A stretch of DNA of 64,000 bases from an uncultured Clostridia bacterium (GCA_948466345.1 CAOKAC010000001.1:62001-126000); one strand, 5' to 3'. Shown: positions 34,362 to 43,162, counted from the stretch's first letter. Translations and numbers: made by a program. The notes: generated by a model from the letters alone, not told the origin.

Positions 34362-34475
34362 AAAAAGGGCAGTCTCCTTGTGAGACTGCCCAGACGGTCG
34401 GCGCTGCGCTTTTTACTTCATGTGGTAAGCTCCACCAGCGGCCGTACCGCTGTCCGTCAGTAATAAAAAGCGTTG
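34362..34475 (-). promoter_or_regulatory. ZTP (pfl-motif) riboswitch with overlapping terminator
   Basis: On the minus strand the leader shows GTGG-AGCTTA-CCAC-ATGAAGT, then GCGCCGACCGTCTGGGCA, matching the two conserved parts of the ZTP/pfl motif. Its 3' element typically ends CCGCCUGGGCA. The last GGGCAGTCTC (34391-34382) is also the 5' arm of a terminator with GAGACTGCCC (34376-34367) and five T. Ligand binding would therefore compete directly with terminator folding. The gene downstream is pflB. Confidence 0.88.
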
Positions 34476-34562
34476 TATTGATTCTGTATATAGCTTAGCC
34501 CGAAAATCCTTTTTTGTCAATAGGATTTTTTCATAAGAAATACCGACAATTTTCGGCCTCTT

Positions 34563-36386
34563 TTATACTTTCCGTATGGTATATACAGTATATTCAAAAT
34601 CGGAATACTTACTTGGCACATCAATTTCAATTTGCAGGGTCTTTTTGCCTGCCGTAACCGATGCAGGAATATAAAAGTCATGATCTGCAAAGGCGGTAGC
34701 CTCATTGTATCCGGGAGTATACCAATCTCCTACTCGTGCGCCATCAGCATATACAATACCCCGCTGAGGAGAATGGGTTTGGTCGTACAACCGGCGCAGG
34801 CAAACCCCATCGTTATCCGGCTGAATGGCAACAGTAAACCGAATTTTTCCTGTGCTGTGAAGCAATCCGTCTTTTTGCAGCACAGGGGCTTTGCGCTGCG
34901 CTTCTATCTTAGCGGCAAGAGAGGCGGGAACAGCGTTGTCTGCCGTATAGCTGTGCTGTGCCCGAGATGCCTCACTGCCAACATAAAGAAAATCTGTCTG
35001 CGTGAAAAGGCTGTCGGGACGCCGGTAAGACAGACACACACTGGAATAGTCAGAATAAGTTTGGCCTACCGCGCCGTGCTGGATCTCCAGACGAATCCCG
35101 TCCATGAAGCGAATCGGCATATCGTGAAGGAATCGATAATATCCGGCAGGATATTTGAAAGAACCCTTCACAGTAGAATCGTTCATCAAATACACATCGT
35201 TGATACAGCCCGCACAGGGAGAGTCGTATTTCATATTCGGCCAGTAGCAGCCCAAATAAAAGTCCTCTGTGCCAGTGCCGTTGATTTGAGGCGTACGTGC
35301 CCCATTTATGTAAAAGTGCTCGTTGCCCTCGCAGTATTGTCCTCCGTGACAGGTTTGGATAATCCCTACGACTTGACCGCGTCCAAAAAATGATCCGATC
35401 AGCCAGTCTTCAAACAATTCCGTAAGGCCCTTGCGAAAATCTGCATGAAAATACCCTGTTTCGTTCTGGACATACAGATTTTCTTCAACCGTCATTTGAA
35501 GGGTCAATTCCACCGGCGTATCAGACAGATTCACAAGGGTAATGTTGGCCTCTGTCCAGAAGGGCATTGGCATATACATGGACATAACAATCTCGTCATT
35601 GTCCATATACACATGCACAGCATGGGACCGTATTTCAGCAAATCCGAAAGGCTGGGCAAACATATATAGCAGAGGTGCGGCCACCTGAGAAATCAGTTCT
35701 CCATCCCAGGCGATATCCAACTGAACCTGGCTCAAATCCGTATCCTTAGGTATGCGCACCGTAAACGCAGTAATCACCCCCGCTTGCTTCAAAGTGCAGG
35801 CGTTGGTGTATCCGCTGGAGAGCTCCAGCGTTTTTTCAAAGGTATACACCGACTGCTTGCAAGTGTTTTCGTCAAATGCCTGATAATAGGCATCACTCTG
35901 TTTGTTTGCGTCAGTCATGTCCACATCGCCCGTATATTTTTCATACATAATGTGGTAGTAAATATTATCTAACTTGCCCGTGGCGGTGATTTTCAGACCG
36001 TTTGTATAGGGAATAGGAATAAAGCAGTTGCCGACGCGGCAATCTGATTCGTCGTAATGTCCCCGCTCCTCAAAGGTATTGCCTGTACCAGTCAACTCTG
36101 GTACAGCGCCGGTAAACAGCCCTCTCAGGGAAGTGGTATACTGGGGTGTAGTATTGCCATCGAAGTAAAAATAAAGGGTCGTTTCTTCCGTGGCATTGGT
36201 GGCCCAAATACTTTTGATGCAACCTTTTCCCATTTCATCAAACAGAACCATCGAACCGTCTGCGTCCTGATACAGGAACTGACCAAAGTCTGCATTGTCC
36301 GCTTTGCGGTCAAAACTGGATACCTGGAGGGTGCGTCTGTGCGGTTCCAGGATAGGAAGGTTTTTCAGATCGAAATAGTCTCGCAT
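34563..36386 (-). CDS. DUF2961 protein, GH172-like
   Basis: A 607-residue protein with DUF2961 landmarks: QVSSFDRKADNADFGQF at the N-terminus, then GKGCIKSIWAT. Near the middle NGTGTEDFYLGCYWP carries the acidic residues implicated in catalysis in this family. Characterised members (GH172) act on fructofuranose or arabinofuranose linkages, including difructose anhydrides and mycobacterial arabinan. There is no signal peptide, so it acts on imported oligosaccharides. GGGAG precedes the ATG. Confidence 0.85.
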   Translation of the reverse strand: MRDYFDLKNLPILEPHRRTLQVSSFDRKADNADFGQFLYQDADGSMVLFDEMGKGCIKSIWATNATEETTLYFYFDGNTTPQYTTSLRGLFTGAVPELTGTGNTFEERGHYDESDCRVGNCFIPIPYTNGLKITATGKLDNIYYHIMYEKYTGDVDMTDANKQSDAYYQAFDENTCKQSVYTFEKTLELSSGYTNACTLKQAGVITAFTVRIPKDTDLSQVQLDIAWDGELISQVAAPLLYMFAQPFGFAEIRSHAVHVYMDNDEIVMSMYMPMPFWTEANITLVNLSDTPVELTLQMTVEENLYVQNETGYFHADFRKGLTELFEDWLIGSFFGRGQVVGIIQTCHGGQYCEGNEHFYINGARTPQINGTGTEDFYLGCYWPNMKYDSPCAGCINDVYLMNDSTVKGSFKYPAGYYRFLHDMPIRFMDGIRLEIQHGAVGQTYSDYSSVCLSYRRPDSLFTQTDFLYVGSEASRAQHSYTADNAVPASLAAKIEAQRKAPVLQKDGLLHSTGKIRFTVAIQPDNDGVCLRRLYDQTHSPQRGIVYADGARVGDWYTPGYNEATAFADHDFYIPASVTAGKKTLQIEIDVPSKYSDFEYTVYTIRKV

Positions 36387-36541
36387 GTTTATTCTCCCAA
36401 CATATTGGTTTCGTATCTCCCATTATATGGGAAGAAACAGACAAAGTCAATATTTGCGCACCTTTTTAGGGGAGAGAATTTCTTTACCATATGCTATCGT
36501 GTAAATACAAATGATTTTTTAGAAAGGATATGGTAAAATAA

Positions 36542-37201
36542 ATGGAGACAGTCTATGAAAGGGCAAAGATTTCTCCCTTTCGGTGTGAGCTGGTGGGGGA
36601 TGCTTGCTTTTCCGGAGAATACGAGCTGCCTATCCTGCGCATTACCCGCAGCTTACCCACCCGTGCAATTCCTTTTGACAAGGCACGCACAGCAAAGGAG
36701 CAAAACCAATGGGTGCATTTTTACATTCACGATTATCGATTTGAATGTTTATGGTCATACCCCGAAAAATACCTGCCGCTGCTGCAGCGTTTTGAAGGGG
36801 TAATCTCCCCGGACTTCAGTCTGTATCGGAGCATGCCGTTGGCAATGCAGATTTGGAATACCTACCGAAACAGGGCGCTGTCCTATTGGCTGCAAAAAAA
36901 TGGGGTAGACGTAATTCCAAATGTTCGCTGGGGCGACGAGAGAACATTTGCCTTTTGCTTTGACGGGATCCCAATGGAAAGCACGGTAGCCATCAGCACA
37001 AATGGATGCATTCAGAAGAAATCCGACCGATTCTATTTTAAACAAGGGCTGCAGGCTATGGTAGAACGTCTGCGCCCAAGAACCATTATAAACTATAGCT
37101 GTATGCCCCGCGACATTTTCGGTCCCTATTTGGATGCAGGTATGCACATTGTACAAATTCCCCATTACAGCATTACCGTGCGTGATAAGGGGGCACGGTA
37201 A
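36542..37201 (+). CDS. DUF4417-family protein
   Basis: A 219-residue protein typical of DUF4417: GVISPDFSLYRSMPLAMQIW, then NVRWGDERTFAFCFDGIP and RPRTIINYSCMPRDIF. Members are abundant in phages and accessory regions of Firmicutes and have no known activity to me. Its stop shares a base with the start of the Ntox50 gene (TAATG), so the two are translationally coupled. Confidence 0.85.
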   Translation: METVYERAKISPFRCELVGDACFSGEYELPILRITRSLPTRAIPFDKARTAKEQNQWVHFYIHDYRFECLWSYPEKYLPLLQRFEGVISPDFSLYRSMPLAMQIWNTYRNRALSYWLQKNGVDVIPNVRWGDERTFAFCFDGIPMESTVAISTNGCIQKKSDRFYFKQGLQAMVERLRPRTIINYSCMPRDIFGPYLDAGMHIVQIPHYSITVRDKGAR

Positions 37202-37566
37202 TGGGCGGCGGCGGGGGAGGAGGAGGCCCGCTCCGATTTGGCAGAACCAAGGGAAACACGCCGCGCATTCATAAAGACAAGCAAGACAAACATATCAAAG
37301 GCAGTAAGAATTATGATCAACAAGTTGCAAACCAAAAAACGCCCAGTATCCTTACGGAAGATCCCGAACAATTGCTTAGAGAAGGAGCTGGCAGGGGGAA
37401 AGTTGTTGGAACAAACAAAGAGGTGGTAGATTTTGGACGGGTCATAGGTAAGTTTTATAATATTAGAACAGGTAAATTCTATGATACAACACGGGGCACG
37501 ATACATTATGATCAGAAAGGCGGCGCACATATCGTACCCGCCAAACCCAATAACTTTACAGAATAA
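37201..37566 (+). CDS. Type 50 polymorphic-toxin-domain protein
   Basis: A 121-residue protein. The start is a glycine run (MGGGGGGGGP) with a basic linker. Residues about 82-116 (VVDFGRVIGKFYN, then TRGTIHYDQKGGAHIVPA) match the Ntox50 domain found at the C-termini of polymorphic and phage-borne toxins, predicted to be a nuclease of the barnase/EndoU/colicin-like set. There is no secretion domain, so it is either a stand-alone toxin or a module captured from a larger protein. The gene 23 bases downstream is a candidate immunity gene. Confidence 0.8.
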   Translation: MGGGGGGGGPLRFGRTKGNTPRIHKDKQDKHIKGSKNYDQQVANQKTPSILTEDPEQLLREGAGRGKVVGTNKEVVDFGRVIGKFYNIRTGKFYDTTRGTIHYDQKGGAHIVPAKPNNFTE

Positions 37567-37589
37567 CACATAGATAAGGAGTAAAAATA

Positions 37590-37910
37590 ATGCAGCAGGA
37601 ATATTTGGACATGCTTTTTAAAATTGATGATGCTTTTGACAAAAATCAAAACATTCAAATTCGATGGGCAAACGGCTTGCATATACTGTGCAAATCCATC
37701 ACCGGAGTATACGAAACAGATACGGAGCCGGGAGACGAGGATTATATCGGCGAATATGCTGCAGGGGTAGAGATTGTAGAAATTTTGCATCCCGGAACCG
37801 ATGACGACAAGCTTATTTTTTATAACTCTATCGAAATATGTCTGAACTGTATTCCGGAGCAGATTTTGTCGGAAGACGGCGCCGTTCTGTGGGAACGGAA
37901 GTCAATATAA
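37590..37910 (+). CDS. Candidate immunity protein for the type 50 toxin
   Basis: A 106-residue acidic protein, mostly beta strands (IQIRWANGLHILCKSITGVY, then AAGVEIVEIL and LIFYNSIEICL). AAGGAG precedes the ATG. Toxin-then-small-acidic-gene is the usual order of toxin-immunity pairs, and this supports the immunity role by context only. A bidirectional terminator closes the operon. Confidence 0.55.
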   Translation: MQQEYLDMLFKIDDAFDKNQNIQIRWANGLHILCKSITGVYETDTEPGDEDYIGEYAAGVEIVEILHPGTDDDKLIFYNSIEICLNCIPEQILSEDGAVLWERKSI

Positions 37911-37947
37911 TAAGCCGCCAGATATTATGCAGAACATCATTCAAATG

Positions 37948-37979
37948 AAAAAGACATCCCAATTCTGGGATGTCTTTTT
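37948..37979. terminator. Bidirectional terminator
   Basis: AAAAAGACATCCC with GGGATGTCTTTTT, a perfect 13-bp stem between convergent genes. Confidence 0.9.
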
Positions 37980-38167
37980 CATTCTTCTACGGTAATGACG
38001 GATACCGGACAGCTGTTCTCCGCCCGCTTTGCGTTGTCTACATTGTCCTTTGTCACTTCTCCATACGCTTCTGCCAGACCATCGTCCGCAATACGAAATA
38101 CTTCCGGGCATATGTCTGGGCAAAGTCCGCAGCCGATACAGCCGTCCCGATCAATTATTGCGTTCAT
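37979..38167 (-). CDS. 4Fe-4S ferredoxin
   Basis: A 62-residue ferredoxin with one complete cluster motif: CIGCGLCPDIC near residue 10 and the distal Cys in NSCPVSVI. It is therefore a single-cluster [4Fe-4S] electron carrier, not the 2x[4Fe-4S] clostridial type. GAGG precedes the ATG. It is monocistronic, and its electron partner is not visible here. Confidence 0.95.
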   Translation of the reverse strand: MNAIIDRDGCIGCGLCPDICPEVFRIADDGLAEAYGEVTKDNVDNAKRAENSCPVSVITVEE

Positions 38168-38263
38168 ACCATCGATACCTCATTTATAAAATTCGGCATG
38201 GCTTACCACACCTGTTGGGGTTAGTATGTCCAGCGGCTGCATAAATATTCAGAGAAAATTCAA

Positions 38264-38315
38264 TTCTGTTTATAAAAAAATTCAATTATAATATTGAAGT
38301 TTTTTATAAACAGAA
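38264..38315. repeat. Long near-perfect inverted repeat
   Basis: A 23-base left arm (38264-38286) and 23-base right arm (38293-38315) match at all but one position around a 6-base loop. The sequence is almost purely A and T. A second hairpin GCAGAGC/GCTCTGC (38329-38348) follows. It lies between ferredoxin and the cysteine-rich gene, both minus strand. Confidence 0.75.
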
Positions 38316-38360
38316 ATTTTTATATGTAGCAGAGCGTCTCCGCTCTGCATATTGTTCTAA

Positions 38361-38651
38361 TTATCTGCAGCAGAATATCCGGCGAATACCTCTGCAAAGA
38401 CAAGACCCGCCGCAGGAGCAGTTCCGCTGTTCCCGCTCACCGCACTCCCGTTCACGTCTTTCTTCGCAACGTTCTTCGCGCCGCTCTCTGCAGCGGTTCA
38501 TGCATCCACAGCTTCTGGCGCAGCCGCATCCACAGCCGTAGCCGCGACGTTCTGTCTCGCGCTCAGCTACGACGCCACAGGAGCATCCGTTATCATTTAA
38601 TTCTACAAAATTTCTGGCTTCATTGGCTTCATTGTTAAAACCGCAGCACAT
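38361..38651 (-). CDS. Cysteine-rich small protein
   Basis: A 96-residue protein with 18 cysteines in CGC, CSC, CLC and CC clusters, separated by a strongly charged Arg/Glu tract (about residues 55-75). It resembles metallothionein-like or spore-coat cysteine-rich proteins of Clostridia. There is no signal peptide. GAGGA precedes the ATG. Metal binding or coat cross-linking is plausible, but neither can be shown from sequence. Confidence 0.65.
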   Translation of the reverse strand: MCCGFNNEANEARNFVELNDNGCSCGVVAERETERRGYGCGCGCARSCGCMNRCRERREERCEERRERECGEREQRNCSCGGSCLCRGIRRIFCCR

Positions 38652-38854
38652 ACTATTTTCCTCACTTTATATTATTTTGTGGACATCCCCACACTTTCAG
38701 TATATGTTGGTGGAGCAATATGGTGCGGCGTTCACTCTTGATAAAAAAGCCGGGATCAATTTTACAGTTGACAGATATGAAAGCATAGTGTAATATAAAA
38801 AAAGATCCATGATATGGTATAAGGCCGCAGTAAAAATAAAAAGGAGAAGCAGAG

Positions 38855-39499
38855 ATGGATTTTGAGGCATATTTGTATGACAGAGTGCTGCCAGTAATAC
38901 AGAGTTGGAATGAAAAGGACATATATGCAATTTCATTTTTTGTATACTGTAATGAAGCGTATTGCTATAACGAAATTTCGAATGTTTCTGAGTTTTGTAT
39001 TTCCTATTGTACAGAAGAAGGGTGCGGACATGCCTCTCCATTTAGTGAAGAAAGATGGAATTTGCCTTTATGCAGGCAGGATGAAACGTATATTATCAAC
39101 CCGGAGGATGGAGATGCGGGAATGCAGGCACTATTTGCTTGGTACAAAGAACTGGGACTAGATAATATCGGATACGAAAATTGTGAAGAAATGTACGATG
39201 AAAATATGACCTATATTGGGAAGGGCCCGGTGGGCTATTACGAACTGCTATGTGCTGTGTCCAACGTAGCTAGGCGTCTGCAGCTGGAAGGGAAGATTAA
39301 AGAAAAATTTGGGCCCATTCCAATTATTGTACATGCGCTAGAGTTTTATGACCTAATCGGAGAAGTCACGGCCAGAGCCAATCCCGGCGGAGAGGCTGCA
39401 CCGTTCCTACAATTTTTACAGGAGTCGGAGGAAGCGGCCGCGCGGGCATGGGAGGAGTACGTACAGGAAAGAGATAAATCTTCTGATAACTGTGTTTAA
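38855..39499 (+). CDS. Uncharacterised protein, perhaps DUF4303-like
   Basis: A 214-residue soluble acidic protein. An N-terminal half with beta strands (IYAISFFVYCNEAYCYNEI) is followed by a helical half (YYELLCAVSNVARRLQLEGK). It resembles DUF4303-type proteins, recalled with low certainty; these are often immunity or phage-defence neighbours. AAGGAG precedes the ATG. A terminator at 39508-39535 closes it. Confidence 0.65.
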   Translation: MDFEAYLYDRVLPVIQSWNEKDIYAISFFVYCNEAYCYNEISNVSEFCISYCTEEGCGHASPFSEERWNLPLCRQDETYIINPEDGDAGMQALFAWYKELGLDNIGYENCEEMYDENMTYIGKGPVGYYELLCAVSNVARRLQLEGKIKEKFGPIPIIVHALEFYDLIGEVTARANPGGEAAPFLQFLQESEEAAARAWEEYVQERDKSSDNCV

Positions 39500-39507
39500 T
39501 GTATCGG

Positions 39508-39535
39508 AAAAAGCGCCGCTTAAGCGGCGCTTTTT
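39508..39535. terminator. Palindromic terminator
   Basis: AAAAAGCGCCGCTTAAGCGG continues as a full palindrome ending in five T. Confidence 0.9.
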
Positions 39536-39640
39536 CATACAAATGAAATAGTTTATTTTATTTTTCTATTGACAAAAACAAACAAATATTGTATGATATT
39601 ATCACAAAATAAAATATAATACATATAAATTAGGTGAATT

Positions 39641-40138
39641 ATGCAGTATGAAAGTATTATTTTGGAGCTTTTAAGTCGAATTCAAAAGTTGGAAGACGAA
39701 TTAGCTCTGCTGAAGCAGGCTTTAAATGGAGAGCCTGTATCTAGCAACGACGAATTATCTTATGAAAAATCAAATTCATATAAGAAAACGACAGATGAAA
39801 TGTTAGATCTTTGCTATCAATATGGCAAAAAAGTGCATAACGGCGAAAATGTAAAGACGCTTGCAGCAAATATTGCAAAGAAAACCAACATGAATTACAA
39901 TTCATCTATTATATATCTATATGCAGTGAGCGCTATGCTGGATGGAACAATTTATAAAAGGGCAATCAGCACCAAAGCAATACAAAAATATTTTGACAAT
40001 ATTTTTCATGAGTATGGTACGGAAGGATTGCGCAAGGCACTGCATGCCACAAGACTTCACATAAATTATCGAAAAGACTGCGGACATACTGTCGACTCGC
40101 TGGAAGAACTTTGCGATAAAACCGAACAGAAATTGTAA
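39641..40138 (+). CDS. Uncharacterised coiled-coil protein
   Basis: A 165-residue protein. Residues about 5-35 form a coiled coil (LLSRIQKLEDELALLKQAL). The C-terminal ~110 residues are helical, with INYRKDCGHTVDSLEELC at the end. I recognise no family. The AT-rich upstream region contains TTGACA (about 39570) and a TATGAT/TATTAT-like -10, fitting its own promoter. Confidence 0.6.
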   Translation: MQYESIILELLSRIQKLEDELALLKQALNGEPVSSNDELSYEKSNSYKKTTDEMLDLCYQYGKKVHNGENVKTLAANIAKKTNMNYNSSIIYLYAVSAMLDGTIYKRAISTKAIQKYFDNIFHEYGTEGLRKALHATRLHINYRKDCGHTVDSLEELCDKTEQKL

Positions 40139-40191
40139 GGCACTTCCCTGCGTGCTCTGCAGAATACCTGCATTTATATTAGGAGGGCTCT

Positions 40192-40881
40192 ATGAACAAC
40201 AAAATCAAAGTAGCGTTGATCGCCGGCGCTTGCAGCATTATCGCCTCCGTTATCACAGCGTTTGGAACGGCGTCTGTAATTCAGAACGAAAATGCCGTAA
40301 CTGTAAATATAAACGGCGAAAAGCTTTCCGTCACCTTAGACGAGTATGCGCAAATGTACGATGCTTTGAAGAACGATTATGACGCATTGGCAACGGAAAA
40401 TCAAATATTAAAAAAGGAAGGCTTGGGCACAGAAAAAAGCAAAGCCAATGTTACTACTGAAGTACAGGCAGGCAAGGCTTATATCGGGGAACAAATAAGC
40501 GCTTATTATCACAATAGCCTTTACTACAAAGAATACGCATCTCTTGACACAGAATCTTTTTCTATGGGAAAACAGCCCTACACCCGCGGGTTCACAATTG
40601 GTGCTTCAGAGGAATATGGTACTGCATATTATAATCTTGGTGGCAAATATACTACCTTTTCCGGATTGGTTGGCAATCTGGATAACGTAAATCAAGGAGC
40701 CGCATATGGCGTTTACGGTGATGATATGCTGTTGGCAACCATTGAAGTAGAGGGAGCCGCATTACCAAAAGCATTCAGCATAGATGTAACCGGGGTGCGG
40801 CAATTAAAGATTTTATGTGGAAATAAAAACATTTTTATTTCCGGATTTCAAGTAGGCTTTGCCGATGTTGTTTTTGAGTAA
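40192..40881 (+). CDS. Membrane-anchored NPCBM-like protein
   Basis: A 229-residue protein with one N-terminal membrane segment (VALIAGACSIIASVITAFGT), a helical linker (LDEYAQMYDALKNDYDALAT) and a C-terminal beta-sandwich (YYKEYASLDTESFSMGKQ, then TTFSGLVGNLD). The sandwich has the NPCBM/NEW2 layout. Such domains bind carbohydrate or cell wall on the outer face. GGAGG precedes the ATG. Confidence 0.75.
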   Translation: MNNKIKVALIAGACSIIASVITAFGTASVIQNENAVTVNINGEKLSVTLDEYAQMYDALKNDYDALATENQILKKEGLGTEKSKANVTTEVQAGKAYIGEQISAYYHNSLYYKEYASLDTESFSMGKQPYTRGFTIGASEEYGTAYYNLGGKYTTFSGLVGNLDNVNQGAAYGVYGDDMLLATIEVEGAALPKAFSIDVTGVRQLKILCGNKNIFISGFQVGFADVVFE

Positions 40882-40922
40882 TGTCCTTTCACGCTGCGTT
40901 TGTAAGCACCTGTAAAAATAAC

Positions 40923-40952
40923 AAAAAGCCTTGATATTTCAAGGCTTTTTTT
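40923..40952 (+). terminator. Terminator after the NPCBM-like gene
   Basis: AAAAAGCCTTG with CAAGGCTTTTTTT. Confidence 0.9.
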
Positions 40953-40981
40953 CCGGCACTTAAATAAACCGGTATACTTTT

Positions 40982-41066
40982 TGGTGGGGGAAGCTGGATT
41001 CGAACCAGCGAAGTCACTGACAACAGATTTACAGTCTGCCCCCTTTGGCCGCTCGGGAATTCCCCC
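40982..41066 (-). tRNA. tRNA-Tyr (anticodon GTA), CCA encoded
   Basis: The acceptor GGGGGAA pairs with TTCCCCC, discriminator A, CCA. The anticodon loop CTGTAAA gives GTA. A class II variable arm and GGTTCGAATCC are present. It is transcribed with tRNA-Thr. Confidence 0.97.
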
Positions 41067-41126
41067 ATAAATAAAATATTAAATTTTTGCGTATCGTGAA
41101 ACCGTAGCTCACTTAATAAGATCCGA

Positions 41127-41202
41127 TGGAGCTGGTGGACGGACTCGAACCCCCGACCTGCTGATTACAAATCAGCTGCTCTACCAGCTGAGCTACACCA
41201 GC
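41127..41202 (-). tRNA. tRNA-Thr (anticodon TGT), CCA encoded
   Basis: The acceptor GCTGGTG pairs with CACCAGC (one-base register), discriminator T, CCA. The anticodon loop TTTGTAA gives TGT, and GGTTCGAGTCC lies in the T arm. Confidence 0.97.
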
Positions 41203-41231
41203 ATCTCATGCAAATCGCTCATGCAAGGAGA

Positions 41232-41260
41232 ATTATATCATATATAGAACTGCTTGTCAA
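41232..41260 (-). promoter_or_regulatory. Promoter of the tRNA-Thr/tRNA-Tyr operon
   Basis: On the minus strand, TTGACA (41260-41255), 17 bases, TATAAT (41237-41232). Confidence 0.9.
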
Positions 41261-41375
41261 GAGTTTTTTACGAAAAACTATTCTATTTTATTTTAAAATT
41301 TTTCTTTACTTTTGACTGCTTCCTTGCTATACTGTCTGCAACGTATGTAAAAATTTTCAGTTTGGAGACCTCTAT

Positions 41376-42479
41376 ATGAAGTACATATTGGAAAAGCTGT
41401 CTCATCAAGCCGTCGGCTGCGGCAGCTACGCTTACAAAGACACGCAATCCCGTGACGGACAAATTTTTCTGCCCATTGAATCCCAAACTCCCTATGCGCT
41501 GTATTCCGGCAACAAAGGCCAAAGTTGGGAAAAACTTTCCATGGAAAAAAGCCGCAAGACAGACCGCTTTATTCAACTGGAGGACGGCTCCTTTTACGCC
41601 CTGTCCTTTGATAATGTCGTGCACGACGCCATCCGAAGCTATGGCCAAGAAAAAATCCCTTTCATAGCTGGCATATACCGGGCAAATACTATGGAGGATG
41701 TGATTGCAGGAAAAATCACCACATCCTTTACACAAATTGACATTCCCGGCCTCTGTATGGGATGGGGAGATTCTAAAAACAGTCATACCAGCTGTATCTC
41801 CAATGGACTGATCCAACTATCTAACGGAGATATCCTAGCTACTATGTATGGGCAAACCAGGGACGACGTCACCTTGTGTCCCTATTTCCAGGAAAACGGC
41901 GGTTATGATTTTTATCTGTATCGTGCCTGGTGTATCCTATCTAAGGACGGCGGAAATACATTTTCCTTTTTGTCTACCATTGCAGATGTCCAAACTTATC
42001 CCATCCCGGATGTAAACGCAGAAGGATACTGCGAACCGGACTGTATCGAACTCGAACCGGGACACATTGTGTGCGTAATTCGCACCGGGGGTCACGAAAT
42101 ATATTCCCCTCTATACTGTACCCATTCCTATGACAGCGGAAAAACCTGGGAGCCCCCTTACGAAATATGCCCTTGGGGCGTTCTGCCCAAGCTCTTCACC
42201 ATGACAGACGGCACCCTGGTATGCGTTTCGGGCCATATACACACCATATTGCTGTTTTCTCCAGATGCAGGCCGCACCTGGAGTCAGCCACATGTCATTG
42301 AGCCTTGTGATGGAAAATGGGATAAAAGCCCTTCCGGCTACAACAGCGCATTTGAAAGCCGTCCTGGGGAGATCACCATTATTTATGACGATCCCAAGGA
42401 AGGGATAGACGAGGGAGCCCCTACAGGACAGCTACGCCGTATATATATCCGCACATATCGTGTGCGGCATGAAAAGTAA
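41376..42479 (+). CDS. Sialidase-like beta-propeller protein
   Basis: A 367-residue protein with three Asp-box motifs, SKDGGNTF, SYDSGKTW and SPDAGRTW, spaced as in six-bladed sialidase propellers. Arginines near IRTGGHEIYSP and the acidic ECIEL-type stretch could serve the active site, but the full sialidase Arg triad is not clear. No signal peptide is present. It may be an intracellular exo-glycosidase or a BNR-repeat hydrolase of another specificity. GGAG precedes the ATG. Confidence 0.75.
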   Translation: MKYILEKLSHQAVGCGSYAYKDTQSRDGQIFLPIESQTPYALYSGNKGQSWEKLSMEKSRKTDRFIQLEDGSFYALSFDNVVHDAIRSYGQEKIPFIAGIYRANTMEDVIAGKITTSFTQIDIPGLCMGWGDSKNSHTSCISNGLIQLSNGDILATMYGQTRDDVTLCPYFQENGGYDFYLYRAWCILSKDGGNTFSFLSTIADVQTYPIPDVNAEGYCEPDCIELEPGHIVCVIRTGGHEIYSPLYCTHSYDSGKTWEPPYEICPWGVLPKLFTMTDGTLVCVSGHIHTILLFSPDAGRTWSQPHVIEPCDGKWDKSPSGYNSAFESRPGEITIIYDDPKEGIDEGAPTGQLRRIYIRTYRVRHEK

Positions 42480-42481
42480 TT

Positions 42482-42997
42482 CTATTTTTTCTTCCATACG
42501 GCCGCATACTGCATAATGGGCTTGCTGGCAGAAGCGGTAACGACAAGCACTGAGGAGAGCAGTAGACCAAACGCGCCCTGTGCCAAATTTCCTGTAAGAT
42601 TTACTAGAGCAGCCCCCGGGCTATACAGCAGACATTCAAAAATAAAGTACCCGCCGATCATCACCGCCTCCGAAAGAAACGCGCTGAAAACAAACCAAGC
42701 TCTGGGTCGAACAGAACGGCAAAGATAAGCAAATACAAGTGCCATACACCCTTTAATTGCAAAAGTAGCAGGTGCATACAAGGCAAAACCTAGCGCAATA
42801 TCGGCAAATGCAGAACCAATAGCAGCAGCTGCAAATCCCCATCCCGGTCCCAGAAAGAACGCCGCCATAATGACAAACACATCTCCAAGGTTTCCGTATC
42901 CACTTCCCGGCAGCGGAATACTCAGCATCATAGTCGCCACAAAAACCATTGCGGCAAGCAGCGCTGTACCTACAAGTCGCTGAATTTGCTTATGCAT
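42482..42997 (-). CDS. ECF transporter S component
   Basis: A 171-residue protein with five or six membrane helices. The N-terminal ALLAAMVFVATMMLSIPLPG and GNLGDVFVIMAAFFLGPGWG are characteristic of ECF substrate-binding S components for vitamins such as pyridoxine- or thiamine-related compounds. The energising module is not encoded nearby, which is usual for group II ECF systems. AGGAGG precedes the ATG. Its substrate is unknown. Confidence 0.85.
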   Translation of the reverse strand: MHKQIQRLVGTALLAAMVFVATMMLSIPLPGSGYGNLGDVFVIMAAFFLGPGWGFAAAAIGSAFADIALGFALYAPATFAIKGCMALVFAYLCRSVRPRAWFVFSAFLSEAVMIGGYFIFECLLYSPGAALVNLTGNLAQGAFGLLLSSVLVVTASASKPIMQYAAVWKKK

Positions 42998-43105
42998 ATA
43001 CCATGCACCTCCTTGTCTAGCTATTTTATTATAGCACTTTCTCTATTTTGTGTGAAGTATTTGTTTGAAATAATTCTGTCCTATAAAATACCAGGCGATA
43101 AACAT

Positions 43106-43148
43106 CGGACACAAAGCCCCCCCTCTGACGATGGGGGCTTTGTGTCCG
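43106..43148. terminator. Hairpin terminator after the ABC cluster
   Basis: CGGACACAAAGCCCC pairs with GGGGCTTTGTGTCCG, a perfect 15-bp stem downstream of the minus-strand ABC gene. Confidence 0.75.
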
Positions 43149-43162
43149 GTTGTTTTAATTTT

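Noticed and set aside
37201-37566. Reading the glycine-rich start as the tail of a large secreted toxin
   Set aside because: The upstream gene is a separate DUF4417 protein in another frame, with a TAATG junction and a ribosome site. The toxin gene is therefore complete as it stands.
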